Below are positions 16,473 through 25,226 of a DNA stretch of 64,000 nt, piece by piece. The DNA lies in contig NZ_JAVDDV010000004.1 in NCBI RefSeq assembly GCF_030848565.1, forward strand, positions 1 to 64,000, read 5' to 3'. Origin of the DNA: Natronolimnohabitans sp. A-GB9. GTDB lineage: Archaea > Halobacteriota > Halobacteria > Halobacteriales > Natrialbaceae. The notes under the pieces are model-generated. The model ran no database searches, was not told where the DNA came from, and was given only the letters and a program-made list of their open reading frames with translations. Made by a program: the position numbers and the translations under genes. How positions within the stretch are numbered: the first letter of the stretch is position 1; every line of letters begins with the position of its first letter.

Positions 16473-17636
16473 TTAGACCGGGTCGTCGACCTCGAGTGCG
16501 TCCTCGAGTCGCTCCCGTTCGGTCCGGAGGGCCTGGAGTTCGTCGGCGACCTGTCCGTCGGTGAGCCGCTCGCGTTCCTCGGGCGTGAGCTGGTCGACCG
16601 CCTGGGCTGCGGTCTGCAATCGCTCGTAGTCGAAGTCGGGATCGGTCGTGAGCCGACGGATCGAACGCAGCTTCTCGACGACGTCCTCGTCGGCGACGCG
16701 CTCGACGAACGGGCGGTACTCCCGCGCACGTCGACGGAGCACGCCCGCCTCCGCCGGCGGCCACGGAATCGTCAGCGGCTCGGCGTCGATCCCGTCGAGG
16801 AACGTCTGCTGGGTCGCGACCTTCCGTTTGAGTTCGTCCGCGCTCTCGACGTAGTGTGCGAGTTTCGACCGCGAGTAGTCGGCGTACTCGAGCAGTTCCG
16901 GAATCGTGTACTCGCCGGCCGGGTTCTCCTGAACATAGCGTCGGAGGTCGTCGGGTGGCCGTTCGAAGTCGACGAACGGGTACCAGCGGCTCCGCTCGAG
17001 GAGGTCGAACACCTCCTGGGCCGACGCCTCGAGGCGGTACTCCTCGACGGCGGTCTCGATCGCGTCGTTGTACGCCTCGATCGGCTCCCGAAGGTCCTCG
17101 ACGGGTGCCTCGAGGTCGGCGTTTGCGAGTTCGAGCAGCCGTTCGCGGTCCGGAATCTCGTCGTCGAGCTCTCGCAGGCGCTTGGCGGCGGCGGTCCGAG
17201 CGTCGTCGAGTGCCTCGCGGGCGGCCTCGCGCTCCGCTAAGAGGTCGGCGTACTGGGCTGCTGGCTCGAGTGCTTCGTGGGCGCGCTCGAAGTCGGACTC
17301 GCTGAGTCGGCGCTTGTCGATCGCGTCGAGGGCGTCCTCGAACGCCTCGCGACCCCGCAGGTCGTCGGGGAGTCCCGAGACCAGCGAGTCGAACTTCCCC
17401 TCGAGTTCGACGTAGGCCTTGAAGTTCTCCCGGCCGGTTCCGGTCGCTCGGTCGACGTAGGAGTCGAGCAACTCCGTCGCCTCGCGGTAGGCTTCGGCGG
17501 CTTCAGTGACGGCCTCGCCGCCGTGGTCGTCGATCCGTTCTTCGGCCCGCTCGAAGCGCCCGCGGGCCGCCTCGAGGGCCTCGAGTGGGGACGTCGCACT
17601 CGAGTTCGCGCTGGGATTCGTAACGCGCTCGCTCAT
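16473..17636 (-). CDS. Conserved haloarchaeal coiled-coil protein
   Basis: The 387-residue product is almost entirely helical and highly charged, with long heptad-like stretches (residues 18-110, 130-200 and 330-385) typical of coiled coils. A short proline-bearing segment (WYPFVDFERPPDDLRRYV, near 240) separates the halves. There is no signal peptide, membrane helix or nucleotide motif. It is followed downstream by no same-strand gene and preceded, six bases away, by hisI, so both probably share a transcript. I do not recognise a function. A structural or DNA-associated role is possible but only guesswork. Confidence 0.8.
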   Translation of the reverse strand: MSERVTNPSANSSATSPLEALEAARGRFERAEERIDDHGGEAVTEAAEAYREATELLDSYVDRATGTGRENFKAYVELEGKFDSLVSGLPDDLRGREAFEDALDAIDKRRLSESDFERAHEALEPAAQYADLLAEREAAREALDDARTAAAKRLRELDDEIPDRERLLELANADLEAPVEDLREPIEAYNDAIETAVEEYRLEASAQEVFDLLERSRWYPFVDFERPPDDLRRYVQENPAGEYTIPELLEYADYSRSKLAHYVESADELKRKVATQQTFLDGIDAEPLTIPWPPAEAGVLRRRAREYRPFVERVADEDVVEKLRSIRRLTTDPDFDYERLQTAAQAVDQLTPEERERLTDGQVADELQALRTERERLEDALEVDDPV

Positions 17637-17642
17637 CGATGG

Positions 17643-18014
17643 TCAGTCGTCGTAAATGGCGTCGGGATCGAAGACCCGTTCGCCGACGTTTTCGCCCTCG
17701 ACCGTGCGATAGAAACACGACCGGTGGCCGGTGTGGCAGGCCCCACCTTCCTGCTCGACGAGATAGAGCAGCGTGTCGGCGTCACAGTCGACCCGAACCT
17801 CCTCGACGTGCTGAACGTGGCCACTCGTCTTGCCCTTTTGCCACAGTTCCTCCCGGCTCCGGGAGTAGTAGTGGGCCATGCCGGTTTCGCGCGTTCGCTC
17901 GAGGGCCTCCGGGGAGACGTAGGCGAGCATGAGCACCTCGCCGGACTCTGCGTCCTGTGCGACGGCGGGGACGAGTCCGTCCTCGCCGAAGTCGACTGCA
18001 ACGTCGTCGTTCAT
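17643..18014 (-). CDS. hisI: Phosphoribosyl-AMP cyclohydrolase
   Basis: This 123-residue enzyme catalyses the third step of histidine synthesis, opening the adenine ring of phosphoribosyl-AMP. [18 protein letters not shown] is the family signature, [10 protein letters not shown] supplies metal-binding aspartate and cysteine residues, and [11 protein letters not shown] supplies the remaining zinc-binding cysteine and histidine. Length is normal for a monofunctional HisI. The start at 18014 gives [18 protein letters not shown], and a longer frame of 24 codons is not family-like. The next gene starts six bases beyond its stop. Confidence 0.96.
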   Translation of the reverse strand: MNDDVAVDFGEDGLVPAVAQDAESGEVLMLAYVSPEALERTRETGMAHYYSRSREELWQKGKTSGHVQHVEEVRVDCDADTLLYLVEQEGGACHTGHRSCFYRTVEGENVGERVFDPDAIYDD

Positions 18015-18148
18015 ACATAAACGGATGGACGACGGAGCGATAGGTCTTTTGCCGAGAGGGTCACCTCGACGACGACGAATCGACACCTGCCGACCCGCTC
18101 ACGGGTGGCGTCAACATTTATCACTCCTGGAGTGGGCAGGAGACAGCG

Positions 18149-18469
18149 ATGGCTGACTACACCAAGACGAACTACCGCGACGTCGAGGATCAAAACGGGA
18201 TGCATTTCCTGCGTGACGAACTGAACTGCGAGCATATGGGCGTCACCGTCGTCGAGTGTGAGCCCGGCTGGGAGGGCAAAGAACACGATCACGAGGCGGA
18301 CGGACACGAGGAGATCTACCTGTTGGTCGAGGGCGAAGCGACGGTCACCGTCGAAGACGAATCGATCGACATGGCTGAGGGCGACGCGATCCGAATCCCG
18401 CCGGATGCGACCCACCAGATCCACAACGGCGACACCGAAAGTCGGTTCGTGCTGATGGGCGCACCCTAA
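18149..18469 (+). CDS. Small cupin-domain protein
   Basis: This is a 106-residue single-domain beta-barrel. The first cupin motif, about residues 40-62 (PGWEGKEHDHEADGHEEIYLL), carries the usual histidine, histidine and glutamate metal ligands. The second motif is IPPDATHQIHN (about 83-93) with the last histidine. It is cytosolic. The specific reaction cannot be assigned, since many such proteins bind sugars or act as isomerases or regulators. Its TAA overlaps the stop of the convergent gene by four bases. An AT-rich patch ACATTTATCA about 28-37 bases before the ATG fits a leaderless promoter. Confidence 0.88.
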   Translation: MADYTKTNYRDVEDQNGMHFLRDELNCEHMGVTVVECEPGWEGKEHDHEADGHEEIYLLVEGEATVTVEDESIDMAEGDAIRIPPDATHQIHNGDTESRFVLMGAP

Positions 18470-19233
18470 AACCGTTCGTAGGTGACGCCGTCGGCCGTCG
18501 CGACAGCAAGTGTCGCGCTACGAGCCAGTCGCCCACCCGTTCTGACGTGCTGTTCGGGCACCAGCGGCATCGCAACCGGCCGATAGGCGTTTGCGCGCAT
18601 CGCCGCGATACCGGCGTAGCGACCGACCTCGCGGTCCCGGTCGAAGACGTGGATGCGCTTGTCCGGGCCGCGACCGTATCGATAGGGGAACGCCGCCGGG
18701 TCGGGACCGGGACAGGTCAGCGCATCGGTCGACTCGAGGACGGCCTGGATCGAGCCGTCGGCCTCGAGCAGGAGCCGCGGGTCGTCCGTGTCCGTCCTGT
18801 CGCGGCCGGTCGCGGTCGTCGACGCGTCCTCTCGCCACTGGGGTTCCGTATCGGTTCGCACGCAGGCATACCGCCCGTCGGACAACGCGATCCGGTCGGG
18901 AATCGAGTAGAACTGGCGGCGGTCGTCGACACGGTCGCGCAGCAAGAACGACTCGCCGAGGACGGCCCGCACGTCCTCGAGTCCCCACTCGTCGACGACG
19001 AGAACCGGTGCCCGGCCGGCGTGAGCGGCGGTTGCGATACGACCGGTGATCGTCAGCGGCGTGACCGCCCGGAGCCGATCGATCGACAGTGCCACGTCCG
19101 GGCCGCCGGTCGGGTGGTCGCCGCCGGTCGCCACGACCGGTGTCTCGTCCTCGATCGGGTCCGGACAGCAGTAGCCACGATCACGGAGGTCCGCGAGGAC
19201 GGCCTCGAGCCGCGAGGGATTGTGGGGCGTCAT
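18466..19233 (-). CDS. Conserved haloarchaeal protein of unknown function (255 aa)
   Basis: The product starts MTPHNPSRLEAVLADLRDRGYCCPDP and has no signal peptide. A central VLVVDEWGLEDVRAVLGESFLL and ADGSIQAVLESTDALTCPG suggest an alpha/beta fold. CCPDP and TCPGPDP are the only cysteine sites. Conserved-looking short blocks (GPDPAAFPYRYGRGPDKRIHVF) do not match a family I can name. The frame extends 81 codons upstream of the chosen ATG at 19233, but that part is arginine-rich and looks like a shadow. It is convergent with, and overlaps, the cupin gene. Confidence 0.7.
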   Translation of the reverse strand: MTPHNPSRLEAVLADLRDRGYCCPDPIEDETPVVATGGDHPTGGPDVALSIDRLRAVTPLTITGRIATAAHAGRAPVLVVDEWGLEDVRAVLGESFLLRDRVDDRRQFYSIPDRIALSDGRYACVRTDTEPQWREDASTTATGRDRTDTDDPRLLLEADGSIQAVLESTDALTCPGPDPAAFPYRYGRGPDKRIHVFDRDREVGRYAGIAAMRANAYRPVAMPLVPEQHVRTGGRLARSATLAVATADGVTYERF

Positions 19234-19364
19234 CGTGGAACGTACGTTCCCGACGGCCAAGAGCGTATTCCCCGTCGGAGAAACACGATCTGAGCGCCCG
19301 TTCGGCCAGGGCAGAGGGCAGCGTTTGGGACTACCATTGTATCTGTAGGCCGCCTTCGGACCCC

Positions 19365-19979
19365 ATGGACCGACGAGAGCTACGACGGGCGTGGGACGCC
19401 GTCGCCGACACCTACGCCGCGAACCGACGTGCCGACGGGGACGACGCCGCGCTACTCGACGAGTTGGTGACGACACTGCCCGAGGACGTGACCGTGACCG
19501 TCCTCGACGTCGGCTGTGGCGACGGGATGCGAACGCTTGCGAACCTCGAAGACGTCGAGCGGATCGGGCTCGACCTCTCGAGTCGACAACTCGAACTCGC
19601 AGCCGATAACGTCCCCGATGCGTCCCTCCTCCAGGGGGAGATGACGAATCTACCGCTCGCCGCGGACTCGGTCGACGCGATCACCGCCTACCACGCCGTC
19701 TTCCACGTCCCCCGAAACGAGCACCCGGCCGTCTACGCGGAGTTCGCCCGCGTCCTCAAGCCGAGCGGACGGCTCCTCGCGACGATCGGCTCGAGAGGGT
19801 ACGAGACGGTCCAGCGCGACTGGCTCGGGAGCGGCCGATCGATGTTCTTCAGTACGCCCGGTCGCCGCCGAACCCGCGACAACCTCACGGCAGCGGGATT
19901 CGAGATCGTCTGGGAGCGGGTCGTCGACGATCCGCTCGGGAGTTCCGTGCCGTTCGTACTGGCCGAGTACCGCGGGTAG
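19365..19979 (+). CDS. Class I SAM-dependent methyltransferase
   Basis: This 204-residue protein has the Rossmann-type methyltransferase core. Motif I VLDVGCGDGMRT lies at about residues 46-57, IGLDLSSRQLELA is motif II, and ADSVDAITAYHAVFHVP is the UbiE-like motif IV region. The ending, VLKPSGRLLATIGS and the C-terminal strand FVLAEYRG, fits the Methyltransf_11 group. The substrate is unknown. The start at 19365 (MDRRELRRAWDAVADTYAANR) is canonical, and 92 upstream in-frame codons are discarded as shadow of the opposite-strand gene. The zinc-ribbon microprotein gene begins 72 bases downstream. Confidence 0.88.
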   Translation: MDRRELRRAWDAVADTYAANRRADGDDAALLDELVTTLPEDVTVTVLDVGCGDGMRTLANLEDVERIGLDLSSRQLELAADNVPDASLLQGEMTNLPLAADSVDAITAYHAVFHVPRNEHPAVYAEFARVLKPSGRLLATIGSRGYETVQRDWLGSGRSMFFSTPGRRRTRDNLTAAGFEIVWERVVDDPLGSSVPFVLAEYRG

Positions 19980-20051
19980 CGGGCCGGCACAGTCGGAACC
20001 TTGCAAACGTCAGCGGGGTGTGTATGTGACTCGAGGACGAAGATACCGACG

Positions 20052-20180
20052 ATGAGTTCCTCGCCACGAACCGAACAGCCGGTGACCTGCCGGTCGTGTG
20101 GGACGGAAAACGACCACTTCTATACGTACTGTCGGAACTGTCTCCAGACGCTTCCCTCGAGGCCCGACGCGAAGGGGTAA
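20052..20180 (+). CDS. Zinc-ribbon microprotein (42 aa)
   Basis: ATG 20052 opens a 42-residue frame containing CRSCGT and YCRNC, two CxxC knuckles 14 residues apart. This is a typical single zinc ribbon of the small zinc-finger proteins common in haloarchaea. It follows the methyltransferase gene on the same strand. The coding frame is clear but no role can be assigned. Confidence 0.7.
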   Translation: MSSSPRTEQPVTCRSCGTENDHFYTYCRNCLQTLPSRPDAKG

Positions 20181-20192
20181 GCTAACCAACGG

Positions 20193-20438
20193 CTAAAGCC
20201 GTTGCCCAGTGTCCGAGTACTGCTGGCCGAGATCGCGAACGAATACGGACTGCTGTACCGACCGGGGATGACTCGAGCTCCGCAACGGTTCGCTACAGGT
20301 CGGACACGGGACCACGATATCGACAGCAACCGAGTCCTCGGCCGGAGCGATTTCGACCACCGTGGCGTCGGACGGTGAAAGATTCGGCTTCCAGCTCGTG
20401 TTCGTGCTCCCGTTCGGGATCAGGTGCCATCGGTCCAC
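20193..20438 (-). CDS. Possible small protein with one CxxC motif (uncertain)
   Basis: A GTG at 20438 opens an 81-residue frame ending at 20193. The part from residue 25 on (DATVVEIAPAEDSVAVDIVV and PCPTCSEPLR) is protein-like, with one CxxC. In the first 20 codons a neighbouring frame (MAPDPEREHEHELEAESFTV) looks more plausible, so the true gene may start there and be frameshifted near 20380. It lies downstream of the end of serA on the same strand. Confidence is low, and it could be a decayed zinc-finger gene. Confidence 0.3.
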   Translation of the reverse strand: MDRWHLIPNGSTNTSWKPNLSPSDATVVEIAPAEDSVAVDIVVPCPTCSEPLRSSSHPRSVQQSVFVRDLGQQYSDTGQRL

Positions 20439-20483
20439 CTAGACCACTCCGCTATGAGAGCGTTGTGCCGGCAGCTCTTACTG

Positions 20484-20502
20484 ACTGCTGTCCGGTAGTA
20501 TG
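20484..20502. repeat. Half-site of ATACTG-CGGACAGCAGT repeat
   Basis: ACTGCTGTCCGGTAGTATG is the reverse complement of the tip seen at 23138 and 39321. Only one arm is clear here. It lies 17 bases beyond the serA stop. Confidence 0.5.
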
Positions 20503-20518
20503 AAAACTGACCGCCGAC

Positions 20519-22105
20519 CTACGCCTGTCCGTTCAGCGTGATGTAGTTGATGCCGATGATCCGCTCGTCGGACTCGAGTTCCTCTTTCGCTGCCTCTGGA
20601 ACCTCGCTGTCGACGTTGTAGACGGTCAACGCTTCGCCGCCGTGAGCTTCACGGGCGTTGAACATGCCGGCGATGTTGACGTCGTGGTTGCCCATCACGG
20701 AGCCGATGAGCCCGATGACGCCGGGTTCGTCGGTGTTGCGCGTGACGACCATCTTTCCGTGGGGGATCGCGTCGACGCGGTAGCCGTCGACACGGACGAT
20801 ACGCGGGTCGTCACCCGCAAAGAGGGTCCCGTCGACGGAGACCTCGTCGTCGTCGTTGCTGACGGTCACGGAGATGAGACTCTGGAAGTCCTCGGCCTGG
20901 CGGGTCTTGGATTCGGTGACGTCGACGCCCCGGTCCTCGGCGATCTGGGGCGCATTGACCGCGTTGACCTGCCACTCGAGGGGTTCGAAGACACCCTTCA
21001 GGCCGCTTGCCGTCACGAACTCGACGTCCTCGTCGGCGATGTCCCCTTCGTAGGTGATCTCGACGTTCTCGATGCGGCCCTCGAGCAGCTGTGCGGCGAC
21101 CTTGCCAGCGGTCTCGGCGATGTCGATGTAGGGTTCGACGCGGGGGAACGCGCTCTCGTCGATCGAGGGGGCGTTCAACGCGTTCGCGACGGGTTCCTGT
21201 TCGAGTGCAGCGTTGACCTGTTCGGCGGTGGAGGTCGCGACGTTTTCCTGGGCGGCCTCGGTCGAGGCACCAAGGTGGGGCGTGACGATGACGTCGTCGT
21301 GCTCGAGCAGCGGCGAGTCAGCGGACAGGGGCTCCTCGGCGAAGACGTCGAGTGCGGCGCCAGCAAGGGTGCCGTCCTCGACTTTTGTCGCGAGTGCATC
21401 CTCCTGGACGATGCCGCCACGACCGACGTTGACGAGATACCCGCCCTCGAGGAGGTCGAGTTCCTCGGGGCCGATCATCCCCTCTGTTTCGGGGGTCAGC
21501 GGCGTGTGGATCGTCAGGAAGTCGGCACGCTCGAGACACGCCTCGAACTCGACGAGTTCGGCGCCGAGCCGGTCGGCGCGTTCCTCGGAGATGTAGGGGT
21601 CGAACGCGACGATGTCCATGCCCAGCGAGTCGAGTTTCTTGGCGACCTCCTGGCCGACGCGGCCGAGGCCGACGACGCCCAGCGTCTTGCCGTTGAGTTC
21701 GGCGCCCAGATAATCGCTTTTGGCCCACTCGCCGTCTTTCAGACGGATGTGTGCCTGCGGGATCGAGCGGGCGGTCGCAAACGCCATCGCGACGGTGTGT
21801 TCGGCGGCGGCGCGAACGTTGCCTTCGGGGGCGTTGGCGACGATGACGCCCTCGTCCGTGGCGGCGTCGATGTCGATGTTGTCGACGCCGATCCCCGCAC
21901 GGCCGACGATGACGAGTTCCTCGGCGGCCTCGAGGACCTCTGCGGTGACCTCCGTCCCGGAGCGGACGATCATGCCGTGTGCGTCCGATACCGCCTCGAG
22001 GAGGTCTTCGCCTTCGAGGTCGTAGCCTGTTTCGACGTCGTGGCCGGCGTCTCTGAGAACGTCCAGCCCCGCGTCGGCGATCGGGTCCGTGACCAGTACC
22101 TTCAT
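20519..22105 (-). CDS. serA: D-3-phosphoglycerate dehydrogenase
   Basis: The 528-residue enzyme oxidises 3-phosphoglycerate to phosphohydroxypyruvate, the entry step to serine. The N-terminus is MKVLVTDPIADAGLDVL. GRAGIGVDNIDIDAATDEGV and LGVVGLGRVGQEVA are the substrate- and NAD-binding signatures, and VTPHLGASTEAAQ carries the catalytic histidine. An allosteric substrate-binding domain and a C-terminal ACT domain (VIGLIGSVMGNHDVNIAGMF) complete the long type I form, which is often feedback-regulated by serine. The frame is open for 135 codons further upstream, but the ATG at 22105 matches the family. serB lies about 5 kb away on the other strand. Confidence 0.96.
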   Translation of the reverse strand: MKVLVTDPIADAGLDVLRDAGHDVETGYDLEGEDLLEAVSDAHGMIVRSGTEVTAEVLEAAEELVIVGRAGIGVDNIDIDAATDEGVIVANAPEGNVRAAAEHTVAMAFATARSIPQAHIRLKDGEWAKSDYLGAELNGKTLGVVGLGRVGQEVAKKLDSLGMDIVAFDPYISEERADRLGAELVEFEACLERADFLTIHTPLTPETEGMIGPEELDLLEGGYLVNVGRGGIVQEDALATKVEDGTLAGAALDVFAEEPLSADSPLLEHDDVIVTPHLGASTEAAQENVATSTAEQVNAALEQEPVANALNAPSIDESAFPRVEPYIDIAETAGKVAAQLLEGRIENVEITYEGDIADEDVEFVTASGLKGVFEPLEWQVNAVNAPQIAEDRGVDVTESKTRQAEDFQSLISVTVSNDDDEVSVDGTLFAGDDPRIVRVDGYRVDAIPHGKMVVTRNTDEPGVIGLIGSVMGNHDVNIAGMFNAREAHGGEALTVYNVDSEVPEAAKEELESDERIIGINYITLNGQA

Positions 22106-22294
22106 GCGCGAGACAATCGTGTGGAGCAGGTAAACCCTTCCGTTGTTCCAGTCGAAGGCAAAAACTACCACTATCAGCCTCTCGGACACGACGATGCACT
22201 GACCGTCAGCCGACAGGAGACCGAAATCCGGATCGAGCGGCGACAGCCGGCAGTATCGAATACCTATTTGTCTCGCACGGCGAACAGGGACCCC

Positions 22295-23122
22295 ATGCCA
22301 CGGCTGGACCGACTCAGGGTGTATCCGGTAAAGAGCCTCAACGGTATCGACCTCGAGGCAGCCGACGTCCTCGACGGCGGGACGCTGGCTCACGACCGCG
22401 AGTTCGCCCTGTTCGACCGCGACGCGCTTCGTTCGACGGCCGACGGGACCGATCCGGATCCCGCCGACAGCGACGTCGTGATCAACGGAAAACGGACGGC
22501 ACGCGTCCACGACCTACGGACCGATTTCGATCCCGAGACGGGGGTACTCGTAGTCGAACCGACGGACGGCGAGACCGCCAGCTTCGACCTCGAGTCGGCC
22601 GCCGGCCGCGACCGTGCGGCGTCGTGGTTCGGCGAGTTCTTCGACGAAGACGTCTCCCTCGAGCGCAATCGAACGTGTGGCTACGTCGACCGTCCCGGAA
22701 CGGGGCCGTCGGTGATCAGCACGGCGACTCTCGAGACGGTCGCCGACTGGTTCGACGACGTCACGGTCGAGGGCGCGCGCCGCCGACTGCGACCGAACCT
22801 CGAGATCAGCGGCGTCGAGCCGTTCTGGGAGGATCGATTCGTCGGGGCGGACGCCCCCGCCTTCGAGATCGGCGGCGTTCGCCTCGAGGGCGTCACGCCC
22901 TGCAATCGCTGTGTCGTCCCCGAACGCGATCCCGATACGGGCGACGCGACACCCCAGTTCCGGGAGCGATTCGTCGAGAAGCGTCGTGAGACGTTCCCCG
23001 ACTGGGCCGACGAAGACGCCTTCGACCACTACTACGCGACGATGCTCATCGCACGGGTTCCCGAGTCCGACCGAGGGAAAACAGTGCGGAGCGGCGACCC
23101 AGTCGACGTCGTCGACTCCTGA
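22295..23122 (+). CDS. MOSC domain protein (molybdenum cofactor sulfurase-like)
   Basis: This 275-residue cytosolic protein has an N-terminal MOSC_N domain (RLRVYPVKSLNGIDLEAADV) and a C-terminal MOSC domain. The latter contains RRLRPNLEI and EGVTPCNRCVVPERDPDTGD, the conserved cysteine region of the YcbX/mARC type. The family binds molybdenum cofactor and transfers sulfur or reduces N-hydroxylated compounds. The start at 22295 follows a short AT-rich patch (CTATTTGTC) about 30 bases upstream. A palindromic repeat follows its stop. Confidence 0.9.
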   Translation: MPRLDRLRVYPVKSLNGIDLEAADVLDGGTLAHDREFALFDRDALRSTADGTDPDPADSDVVINGKRTARVHDLRTDFDPETGVLVVEPTDGETASFDLESAAGRDRAASWFGEFFDEDVSLERNRTCGYVDRPGTGPSVISTATLETVADWFDDVTVEGARRRLRPNLEISGVEPFWEDRFVGADAPAFEIGGVRLEGVTPCNRCVVPERDPDTGDATPQFRERFVEKRRETFPDWADEDAFDHYYATMLIARVPESDRGKTVRSGDPVDVVDS

Positions 23123-23137
23123 AACGGAACGCAAGTC

Positions 23138-23178
23138 ATACTGCCGGACAGCAGTCTGTGACTCCTATCCGGCAGTAT
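23138..23178. repeat. ATACTGCCGGA inverted repeat
   Basis: ATACTGCCGGA (23138-23148) pairs perfectly with TCCGGCAGTAT (23168-23178), and CAGCAGT follows the left arm. It is the same family as at 39321-39376 and could form a hairpin after the MOSC gene. Confidence 0.65.
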
Positions 23179-23254
23179 CGTCGCGGACTCGAGAGACGAC
23201 CAGTCGGTCGTGGCGACGGCACACGATCCGTTCCGGACCGGGTTTCGTCCATCG

Positions 23255-24594
23255 CTACGTCCCGTCGGAACAGGCCCACTTCCAGAGTCCCACCGGGAGG
23301 AGCATGAGAAACGGCGCGTACACGACCGCGTTGAAGCGAGTGTCCAGCGACAGACCGGGGGCGACAAGCACGACGATAGCACCGAGGGCGATCGAATTCC
23401 GGTCGTCACACGGACCGTCCAGGTATCCAGCAGTCGGTCGACGAACCGGCCGTGCTCGAGACGTACGTTCCGGAGCCGATAGACCGACTCAGCCCACTGC
23501 GGCTCCTCGAGCAGTCGGTCGTAAGCGACGATGTGGTCCCCGCGACGCCGGTACTCAAGCGTGCCGTGCTCGAGGTAGTGGGTGGCGACCTGGATCGCGA
23601 GTGTGAGCGCCAGCAAAACGGCAGAGGCAGCGACGCCGAGCCAAAAGAGGAGGACAGAGCCAGACCAGGCGACGACCGCGATGACGGCAAGAAGCCAGAC
23701 GACACCGAAAAACGGCAGGAAGAAGGCCATCCCCCAGATCGAGTGGACGACTCCTTCGAGGAGGACGGCGGTCCGGTCGACTGAAATCCGGTCGACCGGA
23801 TCCAGCTCCGAGTCGGTCTCCGGAACACGAACGGGGCCAGGAGTCTCGGTCGATTCGGACGGGCCGGCAAACCAGCCGACGAACCGATCGACGAACCGGC
23901 TTGCGTCGGTCTCCGCCCGGGCCGCGCGGTACGACGACCACTCGACGAACAGCTTCACACAGACGACAAGGACGAGCGATCCAAGCGCGCCCAGAAAGAG
24001 GCCAAGGAAGGCAAGGAGAAACAAGAGGACGAACAGCTGTCGAACCGGCGCTTCGACGACGGCGTATGGCGAAACGCGTTCGTACTCCCGCTTTCGGAAG
24101 TACTGTCGGCTCGTCTCCGCGAGCTGGCCGACGACGAGAGTGAGGACGCTCGCCAGAACGGACGGTTCTATGACGCTCCCGTCGGGCTGAAAGATCGCGA
24201 AGACGACAACTCCGAAGAAGACCGAATACATCACCAGCCCGGCGACCACACCGAGAGCGAACGGGACGTTTCGAGGGTAGATCGGCGGCAGCGCGCCGTG
24301 GATCTGAACGCGGCCGCGTTTCTCGGCCAACAGCGATTCCGAAGCAGTCACCACACCGTCTCGTTCCGTCGGCGGCGGCCGCTGAGCGAACAGCGCCTTC
24401 ACGCCAGCTAGCAGAATCGACACCACGAGTTCGACGCCGTAGATGAGCACGAGCGCCACCGGTTCCCAGCCGAGCCAGACGACGCCGACGAGCGGCAGCA
24501 GATTCGCCAGGAGGAGCGGCACGAAGCCGGCTCTGTCGTCGGTTTGGTCTGGAGGGCGTAAGGGCAGCATCGGAATGTGACTCCGTCTGGACAT
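23255..24594 (-). pseudogene. DUF6498-like membrane protein, frameshifted near its C-terminus
   Basis: From 24594 the frame encodes a polytopic protein. Helices include FVPLLLANLLPLVGVVWLG, VALVLIYGVELVVSILLAG, NVPFALGVVAGLVMYSVFFG and three more, with basic loops. After DTWTVRV, near 23405-23411, the frame turns into low-quality arginine- and serine-rich sequence. A neighbouring frame instead continues DDRNSIALGAIVVLVAPGL, LDTRFNAVVYAPFLMLLPVG and LWKW, a good last pair of helices, and stops at 23255. Restoring one C in GTGTGAC would join the two parts. Either a recent mutation or a sequencing error explains this. The function of the family is unknown. Confidence 0.7.
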
Positions 24595-24746
24595 CTCTCC
24601 GGAAATAGATAAGCAATATGATTACTCTGTCAGCTGCTGGGCCTGGATCGTCGGTCGGCCAATGTGTCGACGGTCGGGTACGTAGCTGACACTGTCGGCC
24701 AGCAGTCAGTGAAAATTGCGAACGGTGGCGGATCGTACTGGTCCGA

Positions 24747-25154
24747 CTATGCCCCGGCGTCGGCGTACAGATAGAGGGCACAGACTGCGAGGATGGCCTC
24801 GGCAGCCTTCGTGATTACCGCCAGCGGATTGAGGTTCCCGTCCATGTAGAACGCCTCGAGGCCCCACCCCTGGACCGGGAAGAGCGCGAGGATCGTGACG
24901 ATCGAGTACGCCGCTGCGACGAGAAACAGTTCTCGTCGCCAGTAGCGGGTGAGATAGAGGACCGAGCCGCCGATGAATCCGAGTCCGTTCAAGATAAATA
25001 GGATCGCGAGCACCTCGCTGAACTCGATCGCGTTCGTCGACGCTACCAGATGCAAGATACCCGTCACGAGCGCCATGAGTATCGCGACGTACCCGATCGG
25101 GTTCGACGGTCGAACGAAACGGCTCTCTGCACCGGTTGTGGGACTTGCGCACAT
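24747..25154 (-). CDS. Small four-helix membrane protein
   Basis: The 135-residue product has four clear hydrophobic helices: IGYVAILMALVTGILHLVAS, VLAILFILNGLGFIGGSVLY, ELFLVAAAYSIVTILALF and ITKAAEAILAVCALYLY. A conserved-looking FYMDGNLNPLAV loop precedes the last helix. This pattern occurs in a haloarchaeal family of unknown function. No enzymatic residues are visible. It stands alone between a frameshifted membrane gene and an EamA transporter, all on the minus strand. Confidence 0.75.
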   Translation of the reverse strand: MCASPTTGAESRFVRPSNPIGYVAILMALVTGILHLVASTNAIEFSEVLAILFILNGLGFIGGSVLYLTRYWRRELFLVAAAYSIVTILALFPVQGWGLEAFYMDGNLNPLAVITKAAEAILAVCALYLYADAGA

Positions 25155-25226
25155 ATCCGTGACGTCTGCAAGATCCCTGAAAAGCAGTCTGGTAGGTTTG
25201 TCGAATGTAACGGCGCGAACGGGCGT

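Noticed and set aside
20420-20465. A tRNA-like string (AGTGGTCTAGG in reverse) near 20440
   Set aside because: No acceptor stem, anticodon arm or T-arm can be paired around it.
20642-23122. A continuous 826-codon plus-strand frame across serA and the MOSC gene
   Set aside because: The first 550 codons are the reverse of serA, which has full family motifs. The frame is open only because GC-rich codons leave few stops. Only the last 275 codons (from 22295) are a gene.
23032-23254. C-terminal tail of the DUF6498-like frame beyond 23255
   Set aside because: It overlaps the MOSC gene end on the other strand and is Ser/Arg-rich read-through after the frameshift, not part of the family.
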